Part shown: piece by piece, positions 45,441 through 58,000 of the stretch
How the letters are laid out: every line of letters begins with the position of its first letter
Position numbering within the stretch: the first letter of the stretch is position 1
NCBI RefSeq assembly: GCF_000002995.4
Contig: NW_025062475.1
Span: 9,490,187 to 9,554,186 of the forward strand
Source of the DNA: Brugia malayi
Taxonomy: Eukaryota > Nematoda > Chromadorea > Rhabditida > Onchocercidae
Direction: 5' to 3'
DNA length: 64,000 nt
Made by a program: the position numbers and the translations under genes
Notes under the pieces: model-generated
What the model was told of the DNA's origin: nothing
Seen by the model: only the letters and a program-made list of their open reading frames with translations
Databases searched by the model: none

Positions 45441-45850
45441 GCAAAAATTTATGATTAAATATCGGTAACACGGTCGATCATAATATCGGTTCTCATGTCT
45501 TATTTTCGGTTTGCTTAAGTACGTTGCGGATACTGTACTATTGTCATTTTTTATGACAATAACGTGACCTTAAGATTATTCAATAAGATATATATTCAAA
45601 CTATATGATTCTTCTAAAGCTTCGAATTTTCTAGAGCAGTACTTCTGATATTTGATTGATCGTGAATTTCTTAATAGGGATTTGTAGTTTATATTTACGC
45701 GTTCTTGGCTTCATAACTTAGAAAAGTAGTGTATTCCCATCTTTCCCGAATAGGCATGCATATCTTTAAATTTACTTGATGCCAAATCATACAAATTATT
45801 ATTTTCATAGTCCTACTTCACTCAGACATGAGTGTAAACAGTACTGAAAT

Positions 45851-45864
45851 CCATTTATAGTACT
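45851..45864 (+). promoter_or_regulatory. probable trans-splice acceptor of LRRC47
   Basis: CCATTTATAG ends four bases before the LRRC47 start codon at 45865. Confidence 0.55.
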
Positions 45865-48569
45865 ATGTCAAATAATGGAGCGTTATTGGAATGGCCAGAA
45901 CTGAGAAGAGTTATATTAGAGGGACGATGTGAACTTAGTTTGACTTCTGTTCCAGCTGGGGATCGAAATCCAGACATCAATGATGAACAGTTGCAAGCCG
46001 AAATTTTCGCTCCAGTAAGTTCTCATAACCAAAAAGAACTTTTTTGTTCTTGTGCTGTTGGAAGTATTTTAGTCTTATCGTTGCATTTCCACACTTGAGC
46101 TATGAAATGACGCTTTTAGAAAATGTGATTGTATGATAAAGATGTATTTATAATCAGTTTAATTTAATTTAGATTATTTTTCATTTTAGAATACTCCACT
46201 CAACTATATTGAACTTACTCGACTTGAGCTCAGCGTGTTGCACACTTGTGTGGGGAAGGTAACGAAGCTAAAAAAGCTTATATTGCATAGTAATGCTTTA
46301 GTACATATTCCGAAGGATATCGGTGACTTGAAAGAATTACAATTTCTTGATCTATCAACAAACAAACTTGATCGACTCCCAGCAGCAATTGGCTGTTTAC
46401 CCCATCTCTCGACGCTCTTGCTTGCGAATAACAAGGTACATATATATATATATATATATGGATATTCATTTCCACGTGCTGAAAAATATTTTTGTACTAC
46501 TGTATAATTTTACACTTGAAACTTTGCTGTGTGTTTTTGATTTTTTTAATTTCTGTTTTCTAATGGTTATTATAATAATTTTCCGATAACGCAAATACAT
46601 TTAACATGTAATTTACAAGTTTGCATATTTTTGTTCTAGATTTCATCGCTACCGGACATGTCGAATCTTGTTACTCTACAGCATCTTGATGTATCCCATA
46701 ATCAATTAACTGAGTTTCCAACTTCGTTCCCAAATCAATCGAAATTGCATACTTTGATTCTTAATTCAAATTATATCAAGGAATTGCCTACTGAAGTGAA
46801 CTCATTGAATGACAATTTGAAGACCGTAAATTTATCAAATAACGAAATCGTCGATCTTCCATTCTTGTTCTGTAATTGCAAAAAGATAAAAACGCTAGAA
46901 CTCGCTAATAACAAGTAGGCACATGTTGTTGTGTAACACATTCTTATCGTTTATGTTTGGTTCAGCTGGAATTTTTTTCATATTTTCGGATTTTAAATAA
47001 GGTAATTTCAGGTTTTTGGATAATCGTTTTAAAAAATTAATCGAGGATCCAAGGCATAAGACCTTCGCGCTAATAGATTACCTGAAGAAAAAATCAAAAG
47101 CATTGATAAAGAACAACGACGGAAAAGAATCGAAAGCAAACTCAGCTAAAAGCAGTATTAACAGAGACGAATGTGTACCAATTGTTCCAATAATCACTGT
47201 TAATTACGGAATGAGTGACGTAAGCAATTTCAGTAAATGTGTTTTTGGAGTCGTTGGAAAAAATATTACTAGTGGGACGCTCTTTATTCAGACTCTGACT
47301 ATTCAGGTATTAGTTGAGAGGACGAAAGAAACATTGGAAATTCGTCCCTATATTGTCTGTTGCATTTTGAAGGACTGCTCATTAAGTGCAGAAAAAGTAA
47401 AACAGTTATTGAATATTCAGGTAATTCTATTTCCTCACCATAATTAAGAATTCATGTATTCATTTACGCGCCTATTACAAAATTCATAATTTAAGTCCTA
47501 CTGCATTGTTTACATTGAGAGAAGTTTCCAAGACGTTCTCCAATTCAATTTCTGTTTTAGAATAAGTTGCATTCATCTGTTTGTGAAGAAAGAACTATTG
47601 CAAGCATCGGGACACACAACTTCCGCAAGCTTCGGGTTCCCCTAGTTTATGGAGCCGTTGATCCTGATATATTGATGGTAAGTTATACATATTTTCTTCC
47701 GAAAAAAGAATTTTTTCAGATAAAATTGATATTATTATAGATAACACCATTACATCGACACAAAAAAATTTCTGGGAGAAAACTCTCATCAAATTTGGCA
47801 AATGAAGCAGAACTAGTCCGAAAAAAAGAAAAACGAAATGTGGTATCAAACACTCATAAGTTGGTAGCTTCTCTTGCTTTTAAACTTTTCCATCAGCTAA
47901 ATTTAGAGCGGTCTCATTATTACAGTTGCATATTTTGTGAAAGCTTTGAGTTTAAAAAAGTATTTACACATACAGATTTCTAGATACATGTATCTCATTC
48001 AAAAGCTCTCCCTTTATCCGTGTTTGATGGATTCAAATGGCCTGGTTATAAGCGTGCCACCTGTGACGAATTGCGAGGAGACAAAGGTGGCGTATTGTTT
48101 TTTAATTTCTATGCGAATACAGAGTAATGAAAAGTTCCTTCTTTGTACAATGTTTGATTGCAGCTTGATATGGACACGAAAGATATATTTGTGGAAGTTA
48201 CGAGCACTGTAACAGAGAATATTTGCTTAAAAATAATGGATACATTTATCAAAGAGATTATCATGCAGGGGTGCCTGACAAATTTGGTTGTCGAACAAGT
48301 TAAAGTATGTAGATCCTTTTATTTAACTTCTAATAAAGTTCAAACCATTTACATGAACATTTCATATTTTTGACAGATTTGGCCTAAATTTTTCAGTACC
48401 ATAATGCAGCATTTTACTTCCAATATTGAAATGTATTATTAGACTTTAGATCAGGCAGCACAATGGTGAACTATTAGTGGCTTATCCAAGCAAGAACGAT
48501 CTTCGAATACCGAAATGCATTATTAAACGGGAACTAGTCGTAGATGAAATATCAAAACTAGAAGCTTAG
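45865..48569 (+). CDS. LRRC47: LRRC47, leucine-rich repeat protein with PheRS B3/B4-like domain
   Basis: Nine exons: 45865-46014, 46190-46435, 46640-46914, 47012-47420, 47561-47677, 47741-47859, 47984-48086, 48164-48304, 48450-48569; 559 residues, close to human (583). N-terminal half has six or so leucine-rich repeats (LKKLILHSNALVHIPKDIG, LQFLDLSTNKLDRLPAAIG, LQHLDVSHNQLTEFPTSF). The C-terminal half is the domain shared with the phenylalanyl-tRNA synthetase beta chain: RPYIVCCILKD, LHSSVCEERTIASIGTHNF, LYPCLMDSNGLVISVPPVTN (human YPCLVDADGDVISFPPITN) and DIFVEVTSTV. The molecular role is poorly known; reports link LRRC47 to translation. All phases close. The family call is firm. Confidence 0.92.
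46438..46459. repeat. (TA)n microsatellite at an LRRC47 donor
   Basis: Alternating TA begins three bases after the donor of LRRC47 exon 2 (AAG|GTACATATA). Confidence 0.9.
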
Positions 48570-49025
48570 CAGTTTTGAACAAAACGACGCTGCATTATTC
48601 CAGGTCTCAACTTCATGTTATACGTCGTTGTAAGGCAAGCGAATCTACAGTTGCGACCCTTTACTATTTTTAGCACTGTTTTGCCCATTAAAAAAGTAAA
48701 ACAGTAACAAACAATAAAAAAAGTTCGGTGTTTGCTCTAACCTTTCAAAACAAAAGTTTGAGTAGTTGTAAAAAAACAACCACGTAATTTTGTAATAAAA
48801 CCATTCACAAGTCCACATTTTCGATCACGAATAATAGCAACGCATTAGAAATCATTGATCAATATGTGAACTTATAAAAATCTGCTTTGTACAAAAACAT
48901 CAACACTTCTCGCTCTTGAATATTCTTGAGAATCTTCAATGTTTCTTTTAAGGACTCACAGAAAAACCTAAAAAAATAACGTATAACATTCTATATTTCT
49001 AAAAGGAGTATTGTGATATAAGAAA
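48570..49025. other. convergent intergenic region, LRRC47 / CNOT9
   Basis: Holds both 3' ends. AATAAA at 48713-48718 is a likely LRRC47 polyadenylation signal. The CNOT9 end lies in a short tandem duplication (see 49007-49067). Confidence 0.55.
48713..48718 (+). terminator. polyadenylation signal of LRRC47
   Basis: AATAAA about 145 nt after the LRRC47 stop codon. Confidence 0.5.
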
Positions 49026-49067
49026 TCAATGCTGTTGGTAAGCAGTATTGTGATATAAGAAAATCAA
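49007..49067. repeat. two-copy direct repeat at the CNOT9 stop
   Basis: agtattgtgatataagaaatcaa at 49007-49029 recurs with one extra base at 49044-49067. The repeats flank and include the CNOT9 stop codon (49026-49028). Confidence 0.9.
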
Positions 49068-50301
49068 CGCGCATAAATTACATTTACCTATATTCTTCAG
49101 CAGTTGTTTCAACCAGTGTTTGGTCGATTTGTCATCTGCAAGGACTCGAGTAAAAGTTTCATCCCTTAGCTGATCCGGTAAACATTGCCGTAATGCTTGT
49201 AACGCTCTGAAAAACATTACCTGCTAGCAAAAAGCTGGGGAATAGAAATCCAAACATGACTTTCTTCACTTGCAAAGGGAAACTCAAATCTAAGTTCTCA
49301 ATCAAGGGTGTACTACTTCTCATTACTGAAATTCGACGAAATGAAAATAGTTGCCTCGGATTATCGGAAAGACGACTGTAACATCGAACAACATGCTTCA
49401 AAAGTCGCTGTGACGGTTCTTTGGCTAAATGCAACACCATTTTACCCTACAATAGAAGTATCTTTATATGCTATCCATGAAGACTATTGAATCAAGAACC
49501 TTTCCATTAAATCACAATAAGTCAAAGAGTTATGCCAAACTCACCAAAAAATTATTTAGGATACAAACGAGAGCCAATTACACGAAGTAAAGATTTATGA
49601 ACTCACCAAAATCATAGCAACGTGAGAAAAGCGTTCATAAGTTTGACAAATGTATGCCAAACCAGTATCATCAAGTAATATTTTCTGCAAAATGAAAGTA
49701 GCCACTGTTTTTGACAATTCTGTTCCATTTTCCATAATTCGTAAACACAAAGGAATTATTTCTGTTGAAAGCAGAAACTGAATAACTTCCTACAAAAAAT
49801 TGTTTTAAAGAAACTGGTCAGGATCGCATCAATTATAAGTAAAGACCTTTAGTGGTTCTTGAGTTTATTATTACAATTACCTGTTCATCAGTTTTCACCA
49901 ATGCACCAATCACACCTAAAGACGTCAAACGAAGATATTCGAACGGTCGCGAAGTCTTTGTTGTGTGCAAGAATGGATACAGAAACAATGGAATATGGGC
50001 TGCAAAAAGTAAATTATGGAAACAAATCGACTTCTTTCACTGGACGGTTGCTTATCGATTGTTTTGGCTTATTCCTATCGGAAATATTAGTTTTTCTTAC
50101 CAACTAAAATACTAGTAACGAATGAATGCTATATTTAGTAAATAAAGTGACTTTTGTGAAAATTTTCACAGAAAATCTCAAATTTTTACATCGTTCTATC
50201 GCATCAAGAATAAAAATAACTACTTATTGTAAGATATGGTACTTAATAATTTGTTTCAAATGTAAATTATACTAAAATAGTACCATAAAAATATCAGTAA
50301 A

Positions 50302-50339
<38 letters not shown>

Positions 50340-50950
50340 CATGGAAATATATTCGAAGGAATTAAGCTAAAGTGCACTAAAAAATTAATATCAAATTCCA
50401 AAAAGTATCACAGATTCCTTTCAAATTTGAAAAATTACCCTGTAAAAATGGACTTCTAGTTTCCTTGTGTGAAGCAACACATTGCATCAAAGCTAGAGCA
50501 TTACATACACGATTCGACTGTCCTGCTGTAAGTGTCGGTGGCATGATTGCTGGATATATTGAGATTACTTCTTGAAGCAGAGAAGCCATTGAGCCAAATG
50601 AATACCACAACCATAAAGGTAAGTCAGGAACCGTTTCTCGCTTTTTGCTGCATTTTACATAAATCACCTTTTCTTCGAGTAGATACTGTCAGAAGCTTTG
50701 AAAAACCATAAAACATTTATTGTTATAAAGCAATTATACCAACCTAAGAGGAGAGAAAGAGATATTAACATTTATGACCAATTAAGGCCCACCACAAGGT
50801 CAAAGAAAATACTGGCGAAAAATACCTCAGTTCCAGAAGTGCCTGTTCTCGCTTACTTGAATCACTCAAATCCAAAATCCACTCAAACACCTGTTCTTTA
50901 TCAATTGTTTCCATCTGGGAAGATCCAGTACTGCCTCCACCAACATCCAT
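49026..50950 (-). CDS. CNOT9: CNOT9 (RQCD1/Rcd1/CAF40), CCR4-NOT complex subunit
   Basis: Six exons: 50950-50826, 50647-50439, 49999-49881, 49789-49607, 49446-49355, 49206-49026; 302 residues (human 299). CNOT9 is an armadillo-repeat subunit of the cytoplasmic deadenylase complex that binds CNOT1 and tryptophan-bearing partners. Seen: [113 protein letters not shown] and [10 protein letters not shown], nearly identical to human. The intron after 49355 starts with GC. The C-terminus reads through a donor-like AG|GTAAAT to a stop at 49026; a further spliced exon is possible. eIF3m starts upstream on the same strand. Confidence 0.95.
50304..50337. repeat. (AT)n microsatellite in a CNOT9 intron
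   Basis: About 33 bases of alternating AT between CNOT9 exons 50647-50439 and 49999-49881. Confidence 0.9.
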
Positions 50951-51404
50951 TCAACAATGTTTGCAGAGACACCTTAAATACAGGATAAAATCATAGTTTT
51001 TAATATGTATGAGAACAGTTCAACAAAACAAAAACGAAAAAAAGAGAAAAGCCAAAACTTAACTGCAGACCCTTCCAAAAATATAGGATCTGAAATCAAA
51101 TAACATCAAAATAAAAGAAGTAAATTTGCAAAAGCTGACGCAAATTTAAAACAACAATTCCCACATGAAGTTTATTACACACTGAAGTTATACCAAAACA
51201 AATTTATCAACAAAAGTTCACTTTTTACTTGTGAAAATTCAGCGTTAAAAATTTCCACTCACCATTTACTCTATCCTTTGCTTGTTAATTCAAACAAACT
51301 TTAACCAACACAATGCATGAAAAGATCACGTTTCAAATCTTAGAGTATTAATATAATGTTAGATGCAACAAAAATGCAAATGAAAAAGGATAAACATATA
51401 TAAA
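50951..51404. other. spacer between eIF3m and CNOT9
   Basis: 455 bp between two same-strand genes. Minus strand has TGTATTTAAG about 20 nt before the CNOT9 ATG, a possible acceptor for spliced-leader addition. No other feature. Confidence 0.45.
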
Positions 51405-52340
51405 TTATGTGGTGGCACCATTAACAAATACATTCTTGATATTTTCGTGTGATATACTCAAACTACCGATTAGTGCAATAAGCCGTTTTCGAAGAAGTTC
51501 CCACTGGGGACGACCAAAACTTCGATGTTGAAGCGATGTTACATTGAGTTCGTTTTTTAACTCATTTATTTTGCCCTAAAACATAAATACATCACGTAAA
51601 AAAAAAAAAAAAAAATCCACTGGTGTAACAGAAAACCTTAATTTCATACAATATATAACGCTTTGTAATTAGATTTTCATCATTCAGGGAAGCATAAATA
51701 GACGTACAGTAATAGCATTTATTCTAATTGCTTCAATTATAAATTCTTCGAGTTCTTCATTCTCCGGTATATCAACTTCAAGTGATAAATCATGAAGAGA
51801 TATGACCTATAAATAATCTGTCATCGAACATGGTTGAAAAATTTTCTCTGAAAAAAAAAAAAAAAAAAAAAAAAACCTAACATGCTCAATTTAAATCTTT
51901 CGAATCCTTAAAGCAAAATGTTATTATATTGCCTAAATTGATTTCACCTGATTCAAGAAAATTTGAATCCTAAACAAAAAATGAGTGGGATAATTGTCGC
52001 ACACATAATTATGAAATTTTGTTTTTATTCTGCTGAATAACTAGGAACTTACAGTCTTTTTTTCGGCCATGTCCATCAACGTTAGTAACCGCATCTTCTT
52101 GATCAGAACTGTATCATCAACATGCAACTTTTCACTAATAAAAGTTGGATGTTTCATAATAAAGGTTTGATAATCTTTCAAAGTACCTTCAGAAAATAGC
52201 TTTAGCACTTCGTGCATCAATGGATCACTCTAGAAACATATCAAATAATAAGAGATAAACAGAGGTTTGTCATTTAAATAACATATTTATCTTATTCATT
52301 ATATTACTGGTAGATAAAGTCAAAATAAATGAATCACACC

Positions 52341-52380
<40 letters not shown>

Positions 52381-53846
52381 TTAAGTCCAATCATTTACTG
52401 ATAAACACATTTTTATACTTAAATTAATGCACGTATTTTTACTAATGGCTGATTTCTTGAATAAATATTATACTTTTTCCAATAACTGCACTGCAGAAAG
52501 CCTTAAAAGATGATCGAAACTGAAGGACTTCGGGTCAACTATTGCTGTTCGCACGCATTCACGGGCATCTTCTATAGCAAATGCAGCATCTGCATCAGTA
52601 TATGTTCTCAGTAAAGCTGTCATTGTCTAAAATGGCGAAAAATGTACTACCAGTAATAATTCTCAATGATCAGTCACTCAAAAGAATGTGGATCCAAAAA
52701 CTCGTAACTGTCAGCCAGAGAGAAAAAAAGCATACTTCATCAAACTCTGAGCACGGCATATGTTAGGACCTAGTTATAGAGATTCAAAATTCCGTATAGA
52801 GAACTAACTTTAGCTGCTTGATCGGCTCTTCCGTCATGGATAAGAGCCCAATGAATCAACCGTAAAAGACTGCGCTGCTGCTTCTGATCCAAAGACCAAC
52901 GACTAATATATTCATTCACTTTCTCAGTACTTGTATCCAGATCTCCAATGATTCGTGCTCTTCCACACAAAGCTACCAACGCAATATAAAGAGAATGCTG
53001 TACTCGTGGATGCTTATTAAAAGCAAAAAATAAATTTGAAAGGGTCCGAACAGCCGATGACGCCTGAAAATCTAGCAAAAATTACAAAAAGAAACCAGCC
53101 AATCATCAATCCCAACAGCTTAATCATCGTAGTATAAAGATAGAAAAAAACTCCATCTTTCACAATTTCGAAGGAACTGAAAAGACATTTTTAAACCAGG
53201 TTTTTAATCTGATTTCGGATTGATCTCTCATTTCTCATTCTTATCCTCAAAGTTGCAAAAGAAATTTCCTACACCATTTATTTGTAATTTGACTTTGGAT
53301 TTATATCTGCTAGCTACAGCAGTGAATATCAATGCAGTACAATGAGATACCGCAAGTCGAAGAATGTGTAATGCAAACAATTTCACTGCTATAAAATCGA
53401 CTTAGAATAGCAATAAAAGAATTAACCAACAGACAAATAACTTACATTGCTATTCCATCCAGTTCCCTTGAAATTTTCTGGAGTTAACTGATGACAGAAT
53501 TCAATGATTATTTTCTCAGCTGCTTCCGGTGTAAGTACAACAATAAGCGATGATATCGAGTTTAAAATCATTTCTACTTCCTTATCACTTTCCAAAGCAC
53601 CCAAAACATGAACAGCCTTAACCAATTCCTCCAAATTCTCACTAAAATCTGCAGACCCTGGAAATGACAGCTATATTTTTAATGTAATCAGTTATTATGG
53701 CACAAATCAAGAAATCTTCTTAAGAGTGTGAACAAACCCTCTTCGCTGATTGAAGAACCGTGCTCTCTCATATATGCTCGCAGTTGTTGTAACTGTATTC
53801 GGTCGTCCGTAAATGCAAACACCGGTAAAGCCTTAGTGTCCGCCAT
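51405..53846 (-). CDS. EIF3M: eIF3 subunit M (PCI domain; shared with COP9 signalosome in C. elegans)
   Basis: Seven exons: 53846-53738, 53657-53446, 53063-52809, 52626-52474, 52229-52053, 51806-51708, 51575-51405; 391 residues (human 374), all phases close. eIF3m is one of the PCI subunits of the eIF3 octamer that loads mRNA on the 40S ribosome; its worm orthologue CIF-1 is reported to serve both eIF3 and the signalosome. Seen: [91 protein letters not shown] (human DPNAFLFDHLLTLKPVKFLE), [15 protein letters not shown], and the winged-helix end with [17 protein letters not shown] (human THRTFGKQQWQQLYDTL). A GGTTTCAG acceptor lies 6 nt before the ATG. Confidence 0.95.
51851..51875. repeat. 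poly-A tract in an eIF3m intron
   Basis: About 25 uninterrupted A on the plus strand, i.e. poly-T in the sense of the gene, between exons 52229-52053 and 51806-51708. Confidence 0.9.
52344..52379. repeat. (AT)n microsatellite in an eIF3m intron
   Basis: About 35 bases of alternating TA between eIF3m exons 52626-52474 and 52229-52053. Confidence 0.9.
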
Positions 53847-53862
53847 GATTTACTGAAACCCT
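53847..53862 (-). promoter_or_regulatory. probable trans-splice acceptor of eIF3m
   Basis: Minus strand GAAGGGTTTCAG ends six bases before the start codon. Confidence 0.6.
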
Positions 53863-55034
53863 TCAACTCAAATAAAATTAACCCAACCGCACAGAAATAA
53901 CACATCAACGAACAGAACCTTAGTGGCTCGATTCAACTCAACTCGCTTTGAAATCTGTGGATCCCTCTGTGAGAAATAGGTTGGTCGTGTATTCAAGCCA
54001 CAAAATCGTTTCCACTTGTCATTTTGAACAAACATCTGTAAGTACAAACTTTCCAGTTGATATGGGAGAAAAATCTAAAGGGAGGAATGAACAGGGAAGT
54101 ACCTGATCTTCTTTTACACTCACTTCAAGCCCAAAGGACTTTTTTTCAGTTTTGAAGAGTTCCGTAACATTTCCAGCAAGATACGGACTTCATCACAATG
54201 CTTTCGTTTCATTTAATCATTGCGTCGTTTTTCGCAAAGCTATTCAGAATCAGTGACGACTTTCTAATTCCAGAAATTGAAAATGGAAAGAAATACATGA
54301 TTTCCGTCTGGTAAGGGTAAGTCTGTGTTTACAGTTGTTCTTCATTTCTTGAAGATCACTTCAAATACCTCGTTTATTATGCAGGTTCTCTAAGGGAAAT
54401 CAATAATACTTTGCAGCTATGTCTAGTAATTCTGAAAGATTACCAATTCACTAGTACTAAATATTCTTGCGAGGATTCAATTCATCTCTTGACCTTAAAT
54501 AGAACGCTAGTTTCGATAACCGTCTTTCGCCATTAATTATCCAGAATTCTTTGTCACTATTTCTTTCTACCTGTTCATTCATTTACTGACCTGAACTTTT
54601 TACACTAGTAGAGTACGTTAAAAATCACTGATATCTTCACTGTTTTTGAACTGAGAATATCCAGCTCACTTCTATTCCGTGCTAAGATTGTTCAAACCTT
54701 ATAAAAATACGACAAATATATTAAAATTATCCAGTTCCGTTTGTTTGCCTATTGCTTCATCCCAGCTCATAGCTATGCTCCCTAATATTCTACTTTTACA
54801 AATCTCATCCTTCTCCACTTGCGACCAGCCACGTAAGGCTTTGCAATAACTTAATGATCAAATGGTGTTGGGCATTGATGGTCGAATTTAGATTGCTTCT
54901 TCAAATGAAATGTTTTATTTTGGGAAGTTTAACAACTTCGAATTCATTAAGAAACCATTTATGGGAAAGAATTTTTGCACTTCATGAATTATGCTCTATC
55001 TAAGAAAATCAAAAATGCAGTATCCATCCAATAA
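53863..55034. other. intergenic, MRPS5 / eIF3m
   Basis: About 1.2 kb between two minus-strand genes. No exon, RNA or repeat recognised. Confidence 0.5.
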
Positions 55035-58000
55035 TTATCTTTCCTCAGACTTAGGCAGAATTTCCGACAAGCCAATTCCTCTCGGCAACGGAACCAATCC
55101 ATTTATCATATCCTGGTATTTTTGTTTAGCCCACTTCCGGCGTTCATCACGAGTCCAGCGCGACACAACATCATCAGCCATCAACCGTATCATGCTCTAA
55201 AAAATTACAAGAAAAAAAAAAAAAAATTGTTTTTAATGAAATGGTAACTTTTAATTAGTTTAAAATGTGTTTAACCTACAATCAAAGTACAGCCTATCAG
55301 AAATGGTTAATGTGAGTGAGGTTTTCTTTATCCAGAAAAAAATGCTTTTCAAAAATAAAAAGCACTTTATCCCTATTTCTGAAGCGATGTTTGAGCGCCT
55401 CGGCAGCAAGATGATTAGAGAGATTTGCATAGAACGGGACCTGCTTTTTGATTAGCGGCAAACGTCCTTCGCCATAAAAATCATTTAATAATAATTTCTG
55501 AAAATCAAATTCTCCAGTAAGAATAATTTTACTTCCTTTTATCAATTATCTTTTTTTTGAAAATAAAATCAATATTTTTTCAATATTTTTTGAAAAAAAA
55601 TATCAATATTTTTATATCAAAAATATCAATACTTTTAAAAAAATATCAAAAATATCAATACTTTTATCAATATTTTTTGAAAAAAAATACCAGGAGCATA
55701 ACAAGTAGTTGAACTCACTTCTTTAGATTCAATATCTCGTTCTGTTCTCAATTCTAATTGCAAAGGAGACGCAACTTTGACAGGAAAATATCTCCTATGT
55801 GGAGAAAGTTCAACAACATGCAACTTTTTGCGTTCTGCGAGCTGTAGATGAGTTTCTTGATTTAAAAGGCCTAAAAACAATCACTGATAATAAGTAAAGG
55901 AAATAAAACGCATAAATTCAAAAAAGGACTAGTATCATCTTCATTATTTGTTAAAAGTCGTTTCCAAATTCCATCCCTGAAGTAATTATAAATTACTCCA
56001 TAAATTTTTTTGATGAGACTAAAAATAGCGTATAGAAAAACTCAAGTAACCATAATGTAGAAAACATAATACTGTGGAAGCATATGCAAATCTGATAAAC
56101 GAATTATAATAACTCTCGAGAAAAATCATTTCGAATAGTTTGAAAGGAGAGGAATGATTGGGAATATAAATTTAAATCCATTTCGAACTTTCTTATTCCG
56201 TGTTGTCAACAAAAAATTAAGTAAGATATGTACAAGCAGAAGATAATACATACTATCACCACTTATAACCTGATTTTGATTTTACAGAAAATGCGTAATC
56301 ACTGATAACATTCGTATTCATTCTAAGAGTCATTCCATGGCTTTTGTGAAAATAAAGAAGAGATATGTCTCCATGTCAAGAGAATTTCCTTCAGTATTGG
56401 ACCAACAATAATGCTAGTAACTAAGCTCCTATTGACTCCTCTGGTACCAAATGAAGATGTGATATACCACACATCAACTAATATCAAACAAACGCTACCA
56501 ACCCGAATTTTGGGAAAAAACTTTTTGAGAGATAATAATTGATAGGATCAGTCTATCGAGCATTAGTAGAAAGATAATTCAGAACATAGACCTAAGACTG
56601 AAATGGTGATCACAATTTTTTCATGACTTACTGTTGCAAGAAGCCACGACCAAACATAGAAGAAATCTCGAGAAATATCACAACGATATAGACTAATAAA
56701 GTGAAATTAAACTTCAGAGAAAAAACTATGGATATTATGAATTTCATTACCATCACATAATATGGATACAAAAGGAATGAAATGAAAAAGGTGTATGGAT
56801 TATTGAAATTTCACAATAAAAAATAAGATTAAAAAAATAAGACGACAATGAACTCACCTATAAAGAAAGCGTGCGTAAGTGCGATATAATTTCTAGTGGA
56901 ACCTATCACCTTACATTCCAGATCTTTAATACCAAGTACCTGAAAATTTGAAACAAAAGCCTTTACATATAAGAACAAGAGAATCAACACATGCAAACGA
57001 AGCTTTTTTTTGGTGACTTGAAGAGCTATCAAACTTAATGAACGATGACCACACAGGAAATTTCTTTCCAAAAAAAGATATGATTACCTCACAAATTTTC
57101 ACAAGTCTCGGATGAGCGACTACACCAAAATCTTTTGGTCTTCTCTGAGCAAAAATACGGGTACCACGACATTCGGCATAGAAATCTTGATAAATTGTAC
57201 GATTCTCTAAGAGCTCCACGTATACCAGTTTTCTTGATGCCATTTTCATACCATTCACAATAGCACGAATATGATGTTTCAGACCAGCTTTACCGATTGC
57301 ATAACCACCAAGACCATTCCCGTTACCCGTGATAATTAAAGCTGACATCGTGTGTTGTCGACCGTACGATGTCATATTCGTGGTTCTGCGAAGCTACAAT
57401 ATATAGAGAAACACAAGTAGTTCAAATAAATTAACATGATGGAAAAGCATATCGACAGATTTACTTCCATAGTATCATGAGCAATCATTATTGCCATAAA
57501 TGTGAAATACTTCTTTATCCATTATTCATCACCATTACTTAATCTATCTTTATTATCATTACACATCCTACTTTAACTCATGCTCAACTTCAACCTCTTT
57601 ACAATGTCAACATTGGATCTACATACAAAACATAAGCACCTGAAGGCAATAGCTTTGAAAGTCATCAAAACAAATATCACCAACAGGGGGTGGTGGACCC
57701 AATTTTTGACCTTCAACTCGAGTGCCAACAAAACCACGTTCCAACGGATGTAATTTTTCTTTTACTCTTTTTTTCCTATAAAATTTATAGTTAAAATAAG
57801 GGCTTGAAGTCCCACTTTAAAGAAAACAGAATTAATCCTGGCAGTTTTGAGTATTTGAATTTAAATTTGCATCATAACAAAAAGTAACTAACGAAGGTCG
57901 AGTGGCTATGATATTTTTCAGACGTTCTTCGACAGCATCAACCTCTTCCGTTGTTTTCTCCATCACCGTCATTGGCTCATCGTTTGGCATAGTTAGAGGC

